Shown one piece after another: positions 35,723-44,984 of a DNA stretch of 64,000 nucleotides. Each line of letters begins with the position of its first letter. Position 1 is the first letter of the stretch. The notes below the pieces were generated by a model. It worked only from the letters and a program-made list of their open reading frames with translations, was not told the DNA's origin and made no database searches. The translations under genes were made by a program, and so were the position numbers. The stretch spans positions 1 through 64,000 of the forward strand of contig NZ_JALGYW010000007.1 of assembly GCF_023111095.1 (NCBI RefSeq). Direction: 5' to 3'. This stretch comes from Maribellus sp. YY47 (lineage in GTDB: Bacteria; Bacteroidota; Bacteroidia; Bacteroidales; Prolixibacteraceae).

Positions 35723-36145
35723 TCAATGCCAGGCACCGAGTACTGCCCCCATAATGATGTAGATTACAAGGGTGTACCCCAGGTTAATGAGGTAAAGTTT
35801 AAACGGTTGCCGTTCGTACAAGACATCATTCAGGCGACTGGTGCCGATCCAGAACAGAGCAATCATAAAGCCGGCAAAAATACCAAAGTGCATGTCGGCT
35901 GCGCTGCCAATAAACATTGCAATGGCAAAAGCTGCCAAAACAGTGGCAATGTAGTTGATGATCATCACCAACGGCATAGCCATTCCTTTACCGTCGCGTA
36001 ACATTTCTTCGGTGAAACCATTTAGCTTCATCCACAGTTTCCCAAACAACAATCCGTACCAAAGCCAGCCCACAATAAAAGCGCTAAAGGCAGCCACTAA
36101 AACCGCCCAAACATTAATCGTAGAAAGGATTTCAAACATATTCAT
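35723..36145 (-). CDS. DUF1761 integral membrane protein
   Basis: A 140-residue protein with four hydrophobic helices. The opening I-N-V-W-A-V-L-V-A-A-F-S-A-F-I-V-G-W-L-W-Y-G-L-L-F-G pattern, with W-Y-G, and the later A-L-F-W-I-G-T-S-R-L-N-D-V-L-Y-E-R segment are typical of DUF1761. Function unknown. It is a single gene with its own terminator, divergent from ricT. Confidence 0.85.
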   Translation of the reverse strand: MNMFEILSTINVWAVLVAAFSAFIVGWLWYGLLFGKLWMKLNGFTEEMLRDGKGMAMPLVMIINYIATVLAAFAIAMFIGSAADMHFGIFAGFMIALFWIGTSRLNDVLYERQPFKLYLINLGYTLVIYIIMGAVLGAWH

Positions 36146-36293
36146 ACTTATAGGTATTAATTTAGACGGTATTTAAATTACGATATTCAATTCTTTTTTC
36201 AATCTTTGTACCCAAATATTTTCAGTGAGCGTATCATGCAACTGATTTTGAAAGTGCAGGATAACAGGCTGAAAGAAAAAGTGGAGAGGATAT

Positions 36294-37505
36294 ATGAGTT
36301 GTAACGGATGTTCATTAAACAACGATTCGACCAATACAGTAAAAGGATACGACTGGCTGAGCGATCTGCCGGACACCTCAGATAAATCAGATATTGTTGA
36401 AGTCAAATTTAAAACTACCCGGAAGGAGTATTTTAAAAACATAGACCGCCTGCCTGTAAAAAGGGGCGATAAAGTGGTGGTAGCCACTTCTCCCGGACAC
36501 GATGTGGGCGAAGTAACTTTAACCGGTTATCTGGCGGAGAAACAATTTAAACTTCGGATTAAAAACCCTTCAAGATATACCTTGAATCCGGTTTACAGGA
36601 AGGCTACCGAATCGGATATCGAGAAGTTAAAAGAAGCCCGCGGCCGCGAGAAGGAAACCATGATCAAGGCACGGCAGGCAGCAGCAGAGCTGGGCCTGGA
36701 CATGAAAATTGGTGATGTGGAATACAGAGGCGACAACAAAAAAGCCATATTTTATTACATCGCCGAAGGACGGGTTGACTTTCGCGAGCTTATCAAAATT
36801 TTCGCACGCGATTTCCGCATTAAAATCGAGATGAAGCAGATTGGCGCACGCCAGGAAGCCGGACTGGTTGGTGGAATCGGATCGTGTGGCCGCGAACTGT
36901 GTTGCTCGAGCTGGCGTACCGATTTTTCAAGTATCTCATCCGAAGCAGCATTGAGACAGGGTTTATCGCCGTCGGCACAAAAAATGGCCGGCGCCTGCGG
37001 AAAACTGAAATGCTGCCTGCTATACGAACTGGATGCTTATGTGGAAGCCGGGAATGAGTTTCCAAGAGAACTGCTCGACCTGGAACTGGCCAAAGGCGTG
37101 GCCAAACCGTTCAAAACCGATTACCTGAAAAAAGAGATTTGGTATGCACTTGCAGGAAGTATGGGAACCACTTTCAACCTTTCTCTGAAACAGGTCAAAG
37201 ACATCATTCAACAAAACAAACGGGGCATACAGCCCGAGGTTGACCTGCTCGGTAAGAAAGTAAAAGAATCGAGCCAGATGGAAGTAACGCTGGACGGAGA
37301 ACTCGATCGTTTCGACAAGAAAAAGACGCGCAATAAAAGTAAGGAACGCCGCGGAAACAACCGTGGTCCCCGAAACAACCAGCAGGAGATGAGAAACAAA
37401 AACGTGCAGGAAAATGGCACGTCGAATGAGTCGAACCCCAACAAGAACAACAGCCGGAACAGAAACCGGAAACCACGGTTTAAGGCAAAAAACAAAGCCG
37501 AATAA
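36294..37505 (+). CDS. ricT: RicT/PSP1-domain protein
   Basis: A 403-residue protein with an N-terminal M-S-C-N-G-C-S motif and a PSP1 domain at about 40-230. Cysteine pairs in C-G-R-E-L-C-C and C-G-K-L-K-C-C match the Fe-S-binding RicT (YaaT) family, which in Bacillus works with RicA and RicF on RNA maturation; RicA and RicF were not seen here. The last ~60 residues are a low-complexity Asn/Lys/Arg tail (N-K-N-N-S-R-N-R-N-R-K), likely disordered and RNA-binding. It is convergent with the O-methyltransferase gene, with a 2-bp gap. Confidence 0.9.
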   Translation: MSCNGCSLNNDSTNTVKGYDWLSDLPDTSDKSDIVEVKFKTTRKEYFKNIDRLPVKRGDKVVVATSPGHDVGEVTLTGYLAEKQFKLRIKNPSRYTLNPVYRKATESDIEKLKEARGREKETMIKARQAAAELGLDMKIGDVEYRGDNKKAIFYYIAEGRVDFRELIKIFARDFRIKIEMKQIGARQEAGLVGGIGSCGRELCCSSWRTDFSSISSEAALRQGLSPSAQKMAGACGKLKCCLLYELDAYVEAGNEFPRELLDLELAKGVAKPFKTDYLKKEIWYALAGSMGTTFNLSLKQVKDIIQQNKRGIQPEVDLLGKKVKESSQMEVTLDGELDRFDKKKTRNKSKERRGNNRGPRNNQQEMRNKNVQENGTSNESNPNKNNSRNRNRKPRFKAKNKAE

Positions 37506-37507
37506 AT

Positions 37508-38146
37508 CTATTTTTTTCGGATCAACGTCATACCATCGCGTAGTGGAAGAATCACCTTCTCTACGCGATTGTCGTTTTTAAGCAGTGTATTGAAATCCAG
37601 GATTCCCAGGGTTTGATAATCATCGGTACGCGGCGTATCAAGCACTTTCCCGCTCCACAGCGTGTTATCGGCAATAATATAAGCGCCGCTCTCCAGACGG
37701 TCGATCAGCAAATTATAATAATCTGTGTATTCGCGTTTGTCGGCATCAATAAAAACCAGGTCGAACTTTTCTTTCAGGGTAGGAATAATTTCCAGCGCCG
37801 AACCAATGCGTTGTGTCACTTTATCCTGAATTCCCGCTTTCTTGAAATATTTCGCGGCCATGCTTTCCAGCTCATCATCGATTTCGATGGTAACGATCTT
37901 TCCCCCCTCCTGCAATCCTTTCGCAAGACAAATGGCCGAATAACCAGTGAAAGTTCCCAACTCCAAAATGTATTTTGGACGGATCATCCGGGAGATCATC
38001 GACAGAACCTGTCCCTGCAGGTGCCCGGACAACATGCGTGCTCCCAGCACTTTTAAATGCGTTTCACGATCGAGTTCTTTCAGTACTTCGTCTTCCTGAT
38101 CTATGTGATCTCTGATGTACTGATCTATGTCTTTTTGCCGGTTCAT
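37508..38146 (-). CDS. SAM-dependent O-methyltransferase (class I, CCoAMT-like)
   Basis: A 212-residue cytosolic methyltransferase with the SAM motif L-E-L-G-T-F-T-G-Y-S-A at about 65-75. The acidic loop I-V-T-I-E-I-D and the metal-site-like F-I-D-A-D-K-R-E-Y and A-D-N-T-L-W-S-G segments match the caffeoyl-CoA/catechol O-methyltransferase group. The physiological substrate is unknown. It follows the M16 peptidase gene by 17 bp on the same strand and is likely cotranscribed. Confidence 0.9.
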   Translation of the reverse strand: MNRQKDIDQYIRDHIDQEDEVLKELDRETHLKVLGARMLSGHLQGQVLSMISRMIRPKYILELGTFTGYSAICLAKGLQEGGKIVTIEIDDELESMAAKYFKKAGIQDKVTQRIGSALEIIPTLKEKFDLVFIDADKREYTDYYNLLIDRLESGAYIIADNTLWSGKVLDTPRTDDYQTLGILDFNTLLKNDNRVEKVILPLRDGMTLIRKK

Positions 38147-38163
38147 TTTCGAAAACGTTCAGA

Positions 38164-39393
38164 TTACTTATAAATCAAGGTACTCATCTGGTTTTTATCG
38201 AGCACCAGGTTGGCCACTTCCAACAACTGTTCCGCAGTGATTTCTTCGATGGTTTTAAACACCACGCGCAACGGATCTACCTTATCGTACAACAGGTAAC
38301 TTTTCGCAATCGACAGCATCATGTCGTCGTGGCTTTCGGTAGCAATTGCAATCTGTCCGATCAGTTGTTTCTTGGCATTGCTGAGCTGCACTGCACCCAG
38401 TTTTTTAGAACGCAACAGATCAAACTCTTTTTGGACCAGCGCCTGCGCTTTATCAAGATTTTCCTTGTCAGTACCAAAATACACGCTGAAAAGCCCGGTA
38501 TCGGAGTAAGCCGTGTAACCCGATTCCACATTGTAAGCCATTCCCCGGCGTTCGCGTAAAGCAAGGTTCAACCGTGAATTCATAGCCTGACCTCCCAAAA
38601 TATTATTGAGTAAAACCATTACCGTTCGCAGCGGATGATTGGCATCGAACGAGGTATTACCAATGATACAATGCGACTGAAAAGTATCCTTTTGTACCAC
38701 CAGCTGTTGCGGTTTATAATTATCAAACTGAACGCGTGTATTGTTTCGCAGTTTGGCAGGCGCCATTCCAAAATACTTTTCGAGCATTTTAACAAGCACG
38801 CCAAAATCGACATTCCCCACCGAGCTGATCACCATTTGATCGGTGTGGTAGTTGTTTTCGATAAACCGGAAAATCGAGTCGCGAGTAAATGCCCTGACAT
38901 TTTTCTTGGTTCCCAAAATATTCCGTGCAATAGGATGACCGTCAAAAACCAACTCTTCAAATTCATCAAAAATAAGCTCCGATGGCGAATCCTTATACGA
39001 ATTGATCTCCTCAACCACTACTTCTTTCTCGCGCTTTAATTCTTTCTCGGGATAAACGCTGTGAAACAAAATATCGCTGAGCAACTCTGCCGAACGCTCG
39101 TAATAATCGGTTAAAAAGGTCGCATACAGAACGGTTTCTTCCTTGGTAGTATAGGCATTTAGCTCTCCTCCCACTCCCTCAATCCGCGACAGAATATGAA
39201 AAGCTTTTCTTTTTTGGGTTCCCTTAAACACCGAATGCTCGATAAAATGAGCCAAACCGTGTTCCTCCTCCTGTTCATCGCGCGATCCCGCATTAATCAA
39301 TACCCCCAGGTGCCCTACCGGCGAGTCGGTAAACTGGTGAATAATGCGAATTCCGTTACCCAATGTATGTGTCAGAAAATCAGTCTCTACCAT
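38164..39393 (-). CDS. M16-family zinc peptidase
   Basis: A 409-residue single-chain peptidase. The inverted zinc motif is H49-F-I-E52-H53, followed by the conserved L-N-A-Y-T-T-K-E-E-T segment and, later, R-E-R-R-G-M-A-Y-N-V (R/Y pair of the C-terminal half). It has no signal peptide, so it is cytosolic, akin to PqqL/YmxG-type processing peptidases. A perfect -7 box lies just upstream (39414-39421). It heads an operon with the O-methyltransferase. Confidence 0.93.
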   Translation of the reverse strand: MVETDFLTHTLGNGIRIIHQFTDSPVGHLGVLINAGSRDEQEEEHGLAHFIEHSVFKGTQKRKAFHILSRIEGVGGELNAYTTKEETVLYATFLTDYYERSAELLSDILFHSVYPEKELKREKEVVVEEINSYKDSPSELIFDEFEELVFDGHPIARNILGTKKNVRAFTRDSIFRFIENNYHTDQMVISSVGNVDFGVLVKMLEKYFGMAPAKLRNNTRVQFDNYKPQQLVVQKDTFQSHCIIGNTSFDANHPLRTVMVLLNNILGGQAMNSRLNLALRERRGMAYNVESGYTAYSDTGLFSVYFGTDKENLDKAQALVQKEFDLLRSKKLGAVQLSNAKKQLIGQIAIATESHDDMMLSIAKSYLLYDKVDPLRVVFKTIEEITAEQLLEVANLVLDKNQMSTLIYK

Positions 39394-39413
39394 TATGTAT
39401 TATAATCAGCCTG

Positions 39414-39421
39414 CAAAAGTA
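39414..39421 (-). promoter_or_regulatory. -7 promoter box (TACTTTTG) of the M16 gene
   Basis: Perfect match on the minus strand, leaving a leader of roughly 17 bases. Confidence 0.65.
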
Positions 39422-39546
39422 AGAAAAGTATTCAATTGCGAACTCACGATTTCGGGGAAACCCATGAATGATGACAAGCGCCGCCAGTCGTAAAAACCAG
39501 CCATGAAAAACAATGATTGATTTTTTTTCAAATTCTGCATTTTTTC

Positions 39547-39576
39547 TTTGGAGTTTCAAAAAAATGTCTACTTTTG
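39547..39576 (+). promoter_or_regulatory. Promoter of tRNA-Phe
   Basis: -33 TTTG (39547-39550) and -7 TACTTTTG (39569-39576) with an 18-bp spacer, 18 bp ahead of the tRNA. Confidence 0.85.
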
Positions 39577-39594
39577 CAACACCAAAATAAAAAC

Positions 39595-39667
<73 letters not shown>

Positions 39668-39668
39668 C

Positions 39669-39702
39669 AAAAAAGGGGAAAACGAGAGTTTTTCCCTTTT
39701 CT
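39669..39702 (+). terminator. Terminator of tRNA-Phe
   Basis: AAAAGGGGAAAA (39671-39682) pairs with TTTTTCCCTTTT (39689-39700) with one mismatch, around a CGAGAG loop. Confidence 0.75.
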
Positions 39703-39882
39703 GTTTTCCAGACTAGGATACATTTCATCGCTCAAGATTAAAGCCTTCAGAAATCAATTCAGGGGAGTTCGCGATATTCGTTTCTTCCTGTTTAGACTAG
39801 CCAAAATATATGCTTGAAATTTGTTTCCCCACAGAAAGTTTAATTGATCACATGGAATGGGTTATTAAGGAAATCCAGAGAT

Positions 39883-39917
39883 AAAAAAAAGGAACCCACT
39901 TTTGTGAATTCCTTTCG
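39883..39917 (-). terminator. Terminator of tRNA-Gln (UUG)
   Basis: AAAGGAACCCAC (39888-39899) and GTGAATTCCTTT (39904-39915) form an interrupted stem around TTTT. On the minus strand it ends in a run of T residues. Confidence 0.7.
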
Positions 39918-39921
39918 TTAT

Positions 39922-39997
39922 TGGTTGACCTGCCAGGGCTCGAACCTGGACTCTTCTGAACCAAAATCAGACGTGTTGCCAGTTACACCACAGGTCA
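39922..39997 (-). tRNA. tRNA-Gln (UUG)
   Basis: 76 nt with an encoded 3' CCA. Acceptor TGACCTG / CAGGTCA, anticodon loop TTTTGGT (anticodon TTG) and T-arm CAGGTTCGAGCCCTG. Apart from three anticodon-loop bases and the CCA it is the same as the tRNA-Gln (CUG) at 61724. Confidence 0.98.
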
Positions 39998-40028
39998 GTC
40001 CTTTAATGCCCTTTTGTTAAGGACGGTG

Positions 40029-40057
40029 CAAAAGTATAAAAAAAATTTATTCTGCAA
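40029..40057 (-). promoter_or_regulatory. Promoter of tRNA-Gln (UUG)
   Basis: -7 TACTTTTG (40029-40036) and a TTG -33 element (40055-40057) with an 18-bp spacer on the minus strand. Confidence 0.75.
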
Positions 40058-40234
40058 GGGTCGCATAGATATTTTTTGAAAATTCATTCTTTTCGACTGT
40101 GAATGTGGCTGTTACCGTATGCAAATGCGGTTCAATATCCCCGGATGGCAGTAAAATGCCTGTAGTGAATAGTTTGCATCGTATCAACCATGGATACCGG
40201 ATATATTTTAAAGACGTTAATTGGTTTAAAACTT

Positions 40235-40242
40235 TATCTTTG
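40235..40242 (+). promoter_or_regulatory. -7 promoter box (TATCTTTG) of the DUF2723 gene
   Basis: Perfect TAnnTTTG box 22 bp upstream of the ATG at 40265. Confidence 0.65.
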
Positions 40243-40264
40243 CCATTAATCAAAAAAGTCGATC

Positions 40265-43200
40265 ATGCAACGCACCCAACTTATCAATAATATTCTTGGC
40301 TGGATTGTATTTATCATTGCTGCCATCACCTATTTGTTAACGATGGAACCTACCGTTAGCTGGTGGGATTGTGGCGAATTTATTACCAGTGCTTTTAAAC
40401 TGGAAGTTGGACACCCTCCCGGGGCGCCGACTTTTATGATTTTGGGTCGCATTTTCACCTTGTTCGCACCCGATGCCAGCAAGGCGGCTGTAATGGTAAA
40501 CGCGATGTCGGCGCTGGCCAGCGCAGGTACCATTATGATTCTTTACTGGACCATTGTACACCTTGCCCGAAAACTTTTTACAGATGAACAACTTTCTTCC
40601 GGTGAACAAATTGCGGTTTGGGGAAGCGGTTTGCTTGGCGCGCTGGCGTTTACATTTACCGATTCTTTTTGGTTCTCAGCGGTTGAAGGAGAAGTGTATG
40701 CCTTGTCGTCATTTTTCACGGCGCTGGTTTTTTGGGCGATTTTGAAATGGGAAAACGTAGCCGAAGAAAAAAACTCGAACCGCTGGCTGATTTTAATTGC
40801 CTACCTCGTAGGACTGTCGATAGGCGTTCATCTGTTGAATTTGCTCGCCATTCCTGCAATTGGATTGGTATATTATTTCAAAAAATATGAATTTTCGTGG
40901 AAAGGAGTGATCACAGCTTTAATCGCCTCAATGGGTATTCTGCTGGGTATTCAGTATGGAATTATTCCCGGTTTGCCTAGGATCGCTTTTGTAATCGACC
41001 GTATTTTTGTGAATGGTTTTGGATTACCGTTTAATTCCGGAATCATTTTCATGTTTGTTTTACTCGCAGTAGCCGCCTTTTGGGGACTTCGATATACCCG
41101 GAACCGGAATATGGTGATTTGGAATACCGCCATCACCATGGTAATGGTAATTATCATTGGCTATTCTTCGTTTGGCCTGATTGTTATTCGGGCATCTGCC
41201 AATCCTCCAATGAATCAGAATGCACCGGATAATGCCTTTTCGTTGGTGCGTTACCTGAACCGCGAACAGTACGGCGATCGTCCGTTGTTTTACGGGCCGT
41301 ATTACAATGCATCGCCCATTGCCAACGGCGAACCCAAAGTTCAATACAATAAAGTTGACGGGAAATATAAAATGACGGGATCAATGCCCGGTTCATTAAT
41401 TTACGACGAGAAGATGGAAACCATTTTCCCAAGAATGTACAGTAGCGCCGATAACCACATCCAGGCATATAAAGACTGGGGAAAAGTAAAAGGTACTCCT
41501 GTTCGGGTAAATGAGCGCGGTGAGGTTAAAACTTTGATGAAACCCACATTTGCGGAGAATCTGCGTTTCTTTTTCTCCTATCAGTTGGGGCACATGTACA
41601 TGCGCTATTTTATGTGGAACTTTGTTGGAAGACAAAACGATATTCAGGGACATGGAGGATTTGAAAACGGTAACTGGGTAAGCGGTATTGAGTTTTTCGA
41701 CAAGGTAAAAGTCGGTCCGCGCGATGAAATGCCCGATTTTATGAAAAACGACGCCAGCCGGAATGTCTATTATTTTCTGCCCCTTCTATTTGGTCTGATC
41801 GGATTGTTTTTCCAGTACAATCAGGGGAAAAAAGGAAAGGAAACATTTGCGGTTACCATGATGCTTTTTGTTTTAACCGGAATTGCAATTGTAGTTTACC
41901 TGAATCAGTATCCGTATCAGCCCCGCGAACGCGATTATGCTTATGCCGGTTCGTTTTATGCGTTTGCAATCTGGATCGGTTTGGCGGTGCCGGCATTTTA
42001 CAGCGTTATCAGCAAGGTGCTGAAAGGAGCGCCGGGAGCCGTTTTGGTCACTGTTTTGTCGCTGGGTTTGGTGCCGGGCGTACTGGCCTCGCAAAACTGG
42101 AATGACCACGATCGGTCGGGTAAATACATGACCCGTGATTATGCGAAAAACTACCTGGAGTCGTGTGCGCCAAACGCCATTTTGTTTACCTATGGCGATA
42201 ACGATACTTTCCCGCTTTGGTATGTGCAGGAAGTGGAAGGCGTTCGTCCCGATATCAAAATCATCAACATCAGCTACCTGGGGATGGATTGGTATATTTA
42301 TCAGCAACAATTTACCACCAACGATGCTCCCCCCATTCCGTTCACGTTCAGCCGCGATAAATATTATATGGGAAGAATGGATGCGATTTTGATTCACGAA
42401 CGCTTTAAAGAATCGGTGGAACTGAGCGATGCCATGGAATTTCTCGGAAGCGACGATGTGCGCACCAAGGTTAAAGTCACGTCTGGCGAAACGATTGATT
42501 ACCTTCCTTCAAAAGAATTTCATATTACGGTGGATAAACAAAAAGTGCTCGATAGCGGAACCGTAAAAGCCAAAGATGCTGATTTAATTGCGGATCGTGT
42601 CGAAATTAAAATCAATAAAAGTATGATCGGCAAAAGCGAAATGGCGCTGCTGAACATGATTGCTGCCAATAACTGGGAACGCCCTGTTTATATCGATCAC
42701 AGTTTGCTTTATACCGGAAATGTGCATTTCCTGGATTGGTTGCAGTTCGAAGGTCTGGCCTATCGTTTTGTCCCGATTCAAACCAAGCGTCAGGGAATTA
42801 TGAGTGGTCGCATTGATACCGATATTCTGTACGAAAATGTAATGAACAAGTATGTTTGGGGGAATGTAAACAGTCCGGATATTCATATGGATGAATACAA
42901 CCGGAAACAGATCAACATTATGCAAACCCGCTATATGTTTGCCCGATTGGCTGAAGCGTTGGTTCAGGAAGGCAAAAAAGACAAAGCGATTGAAGTGGTT
43001 GATCGGATGTTTGAGCTTTTCCCCAACGAGATTATTCCCTACACCTATGATTCTTTCCCGGCAGTGGAACAATACTACCGTGCCGGAGCAGCAGATAAAG
43101 CCAACGAAGTGGTTCGTACAATGGCCAAAAACAGTCTGGGTATTTTGAACTATTACGCTTCGTTGCCCGATAACATGGCTGCATCGATTGAATCGGAGCA

Positions 43201-43321
43201 GAACAGGGAAATTGCCAACCTGAAAAACCTCATAGTGATTACGCGTAATTACAAGCAGGAAGAACTGAATAAGGAAATCGACGAACAGTTGCAGACGCTG
43301 ATTGATAAGCTTTCGAGCTAA
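40265..43321 (+). CDS. DUF2723 membrane glycosyltransferase-like protein
   Basis: A 1018-residue protein. The N-terminal ~590 residues have about 12-14 membrane helices with the DUF2723 signatures E-P-T-V-S-W-W-D-C-G-E-F-I (acidic residues in the first loop) and V-G-H-P-P-G-A-P-T-F. The C-terminal ~400 residues are soluble and probably periplasmic. DUF2723 is related to the human TMEM260-type O-mannosyltransferases (GT117), so a lipid-sugar-dependent protein O-glycosyltransferase role is likely. That would fit Bacteroidota general O-glycosylation, but it is inference. An R-E-R-D-Y-A-Y-A-G-S-F segment in the middle is also typical of the bacterial family. Monocistronic. Confidence 0.9.
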   Translation: MQRTQLINNILGWIVFIIAAITYLLTMEPTVSWWDCGEFITSAFKLEVGHPPGAPTFMILGRIFTLFAPDASKAAVMVNAMSALASAGTIMILYWTIVHLARKLFTDEQLSSGEQIAVWGSGLLGALAFTFTDSFWFSAVEGEVYALSSFFTALVFWAILKWENVAEEKNSNRWLILIAYLVGLSIGVHLLNLLAIPAIGLVYYFKKYEFSWKGVITALIASMGILLGIQYGIIPGLPRIAFVIDRIFVNGFGLPFNSGIIFMFVLLAVAAFWGLRYTRNRNMVIWNTAITMVMVIIIGYSSFGLIVIRASANPPMNQNAPDNAFSLVRYLNREQYGDRPLFYGPYYNASPIANGEPKVQYNKVDGKYKMTGSMPGSLIYDEKMETIFPRMYSSADNHIQAYKDWGKVKGTPVRVNERGEVKTLMKPTFAENLRFFFSYQLGHMYMRYFMWNFVGRQNDIQGHGGFENGNWVSGIEFFDKVKVGPRDEMPDFMKNDASRNVYYFLPLLFGLIGLFFQYNQGKKGKETFAVTMMLFVLTGIAIVVYLNQYPYQPRERDYAYAGSFYAFAIWIGLAVPAFYSVISKVLKGAPGAVLVTVLSLGLVPGVLASQNWNDHDRSGKYMTRDYAKNYLESCAPNAILFTYGDNDTFPLWYVQEVEGVRPDIKIINISYLGMDWYIYQQQFTTNDAPPIPFTFSRDKYYMGRMDAILIHERFKESVELSDAMEFLGSDDVRTKVKVTSGETIDYLPSKEFHITVDKQKVLDSGTVKAKDADLIADRVEIKINKSMIGKSEMALLNMIAANNWERPVYIDHSLLYTGNVHFLDWLQFEGLAYRFVPIQTKRQGIMSGRIDTDILYENVMNKYVWGNVNSPDIHMDEYNRKQINIMQTRYMFARLAEALVQEGKKDKAIEVVDRMFELFPNEIIPYTYDSFPAVEQYYRAGAADKANEVVRTMAKNSLGILNYYASLPDNMAASIESEQNREIANLKNLIVITRNYKQEELNKEIDEQLQTLIDKLSS

Positions 43322-43327
43322 AACAGC

Positions 43328-43858
43328 TTAGAGTTTCCGAATTTGCTGCTGAAGTTTTCGCGTAAGTTTTTTACCCCGGCTGATGATGCCGGGTGTAGGG
43401 TGAAATTCCATTTCCTGTAAAATTATTTCACACAATTCAGGTTTTAACGCCGGTTCGGTTTCCGATATATTGAAAAGAATTTGCATGGCGTGAACCCGGT
43501 TGGCCACAGGCTCTTTGTCCGAAGTGAAAGTATTCATACAGTAATCGAGTAAAAAACCAAAAGTGTCGGGATGTATCTGATTCTGACTGATCAGTTTTAG
43601 CAGATGGCGTTTTTTCCCGTGATGCTGTTCCCTTTTCAATTGTTCGATCATCTCCGGAACATAAGGTGCAATTTGCCGGGGATGAAGGTCATGCAATTTG
43701 TCGGCCAGATATAAGGCACGCCAGCTGTTGGCTTGGTCGCTGTAAATGGCCACTTTCATTAAAACAGGGATGTATTCAGGATTTTGCTCCAGCTCTCGAA
43801 GAGCAAAATGGAAATTCTGCCAGCTTTCTACAACATTCAGTATGTCGGATTCTGTCAT
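43328..43858 (-). CDS. HEAT-repeat-like hypothetical protein
   Basis: A 176-residue soluble, strongly helical protein with no recognised catalytic motif. Repeated helix pairs of about 35-40 residues (for example S-W-R-A-L-Y-L-A-D-K-L and V-A-N-R-V-H-A-M-Q-I-L-F-N-I) resemble HEAT/ARM repeats, so a protein-binding scaffold role is possible. It has its own -7 box and ends 6 bp from the convergent DUF2723 gene. Confidence 0.72.
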   Translation of the reverse strand: MTESDILNVVESWQNFHFALRELEQNPEYIPVLMKVAIYSDQANSWRALYLADKLHDLHPRQIAPYVPEMIEQLKREQHHGKKRHLLKLISQNQIHPDTFGFLLDYCMNTFTSDKEPVANRVHAMQILFNISETEPALKPELCEIILQEMEFHPTPGIISRGKKLTRKLQQQIRKL

Positions 43859-43874
43859 GCCCGATGGTTTTGAA

Positions 43875-43882
43875 CAAAGATA
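43875..43882 (-). promoter_or_regulatory. -7 promoter box (TATCTTTG) of the HEAT-like gene
   Basis: Perfect TAnnTTTG on the minus strand, with a predicted leader of about 13 bases. Confidence 0.6.
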
Positions 43883-43925
43883 GCCAGAAAGCCGGATTGC
43901 CGTGAAACTTTTCTATTTTTAGAAA

Positions 43926-44333
43926 ATGATCCGGGTAGCATGTGCAATCATCATTCAGAAGGGAAAAATCCTGCTGGCGCAAAACAGGGCCGATTCTGAT
44001 CACGCCTTTCAATGGGAGTTTCCGGGAGGCAAGATTCGCGATCACGAAACAGAAGAAGAATGTATTGTTCGGGAGATTAAAGAAGAACTCGAGCTGGAAA
44101 TTTTGGTCGTAATGAAGCTGGAGCCAATCGAACACGATTATGGCCACAAACAAATAAGGCTGATTCCTTTTGTGTGTTCAGTGACAGGCGGAGAAATGGT
44201 TTTAAACGATCACCAAAGTATTAAATGGTGTAAACCCGATGAAATATTGAAGCTGGATCTTGCAGGAGCCGACAGAGCCTTGCTGGAGAAAACATTGAAC
44301 CGGGAAAGATTAAAAGAATACGCGGGGAAATAA
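43926..44333 (+). CDS. Nudix hydrolase (MutT-like)
   Basis: A 135-residue enzyme with the Nudix box G-K-I-R-D-H-E-T-E-E-E-C-I-V-R-E-I-K-E-E-L (split here: G-x5-E-x7-R-E-I-x-E-E), in which the last Gly of the consensus is replaced by Glu, as in many Bacteroidota members. The N-terminus V-A-C-A-I-I-I-Q-K-G-K-I-L-L-A-Q-N-R and the W-C-K-P-D-E-I segment match MutT/CTP-pyrophosphohydrolase types. Likely sanitation of oxidised nucleotides. Its last 24 bases overlap the 3' end of the convergent membrane-protein gene. Confidence 0.92.
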   Translation: MIRVACAIIIQKGKILLAQNRADSDHAFQWEFPGGKIRDHETEEECIVREIKEELELEILVVMKLEPIEHDYGHKQIRLIPFVCSVTGGEMVLNDHQSIKWCKPDEILKLDLAGADRALLEKTLNRERLKEYAGK

Positions 44334-44810
44334 ATGTATAATTCCGGAATAAACACCTGCCCAGCCAACAATCGACAGAATCATATAAAAAACAATGTTT
44401 TTGCGGCGCGAATAGTATTTATTGGCCAAAAAAGCACCAACCGGGATAGTCAGAAATAGCGGTGTGGCAATTATAATTCCCCACAATCCGTAGGTGGTTT
44501 TCATTTTCACCAGCAAGCGTTTTTTGCGCGTAAAGCGTTTTTTCGGCTTTGTGCTTTTATTCGGGCAAAAAAACTGAAGGCGTTGTTTGAATCCTGACGG
44601 AACACGTTGACAAATCTGAGGACGTAAAAAACGCCAACCTTTCAAAACCGGTTTCGTGAGGTAGTAAAAGAAAAGAAAACCTCCGATTCCACCACCCAGC
44701 AAAGCCAGAATGGCATATTTATACTCCATGCCGATGATCATTGCGTAAGGCAAGGTCAACATGTATTTTACCGAAGCAAGTATTACAATATGAAGGACTT
44801 TTAACGCCAT
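44310..44810 (-). CDS. Small integral membrane protein, unknown function
   Basis: A 166-residue protein with about four hydrophobic segments and a basic middle loop (K-P-K-K-R-F-T-R-K-K-R-L). The first membrane segments include L-L-G-G-G-I-G-G-F-L-F-F-Y-Y, and the later pair W-G-I-I-I-A-T-P-L-F-L-T-I-P-V-G-A-F-L-A resembles small multidrug-export or DedA-like proteins, though not clearly. It overlaps tail to tail with the Nudix gene by 24 bp. An internal Met at residue 17 or 28 could be the real start. Confidence 0.62.
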   Translation of the reverse strand: MALKVLHIVILASVKYMLTLPYAMIIGMEYKYAILALLGGGIGGFLFFYYLTKPVLKGWRFLRPQICQRVPSGFKQRLQFFCPNKSTKPKKRFTRKKRLLVKMKTTYGLWGIIIATPLFLTIPVGAFLANKYYSRRKNIVFYMILSIVGWAGVYSGIIHLFPRVFF

Positions 44811-44984
44811 GAATTTTCTGTATCCAAACTTTTTCTACAACGTTTATGGCTTTTGATTTGTTGCATGAAAACTGCAATCAATTCATCAGTTTTAACGTTT
44901 TTTCTAAAAACAGAAGCAATTTAGCATCCAAACCATGAAGCGCATAAGTATTATGATTAACAGCGACTTATAATTGATGTTTTC

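Noticed and set aside
36235-36303. 22-codon open frame overlapping the ricT start
   Set aside because: It could be a leader peptide, but no promoter, homology or conservation can be seen; left unannotated.
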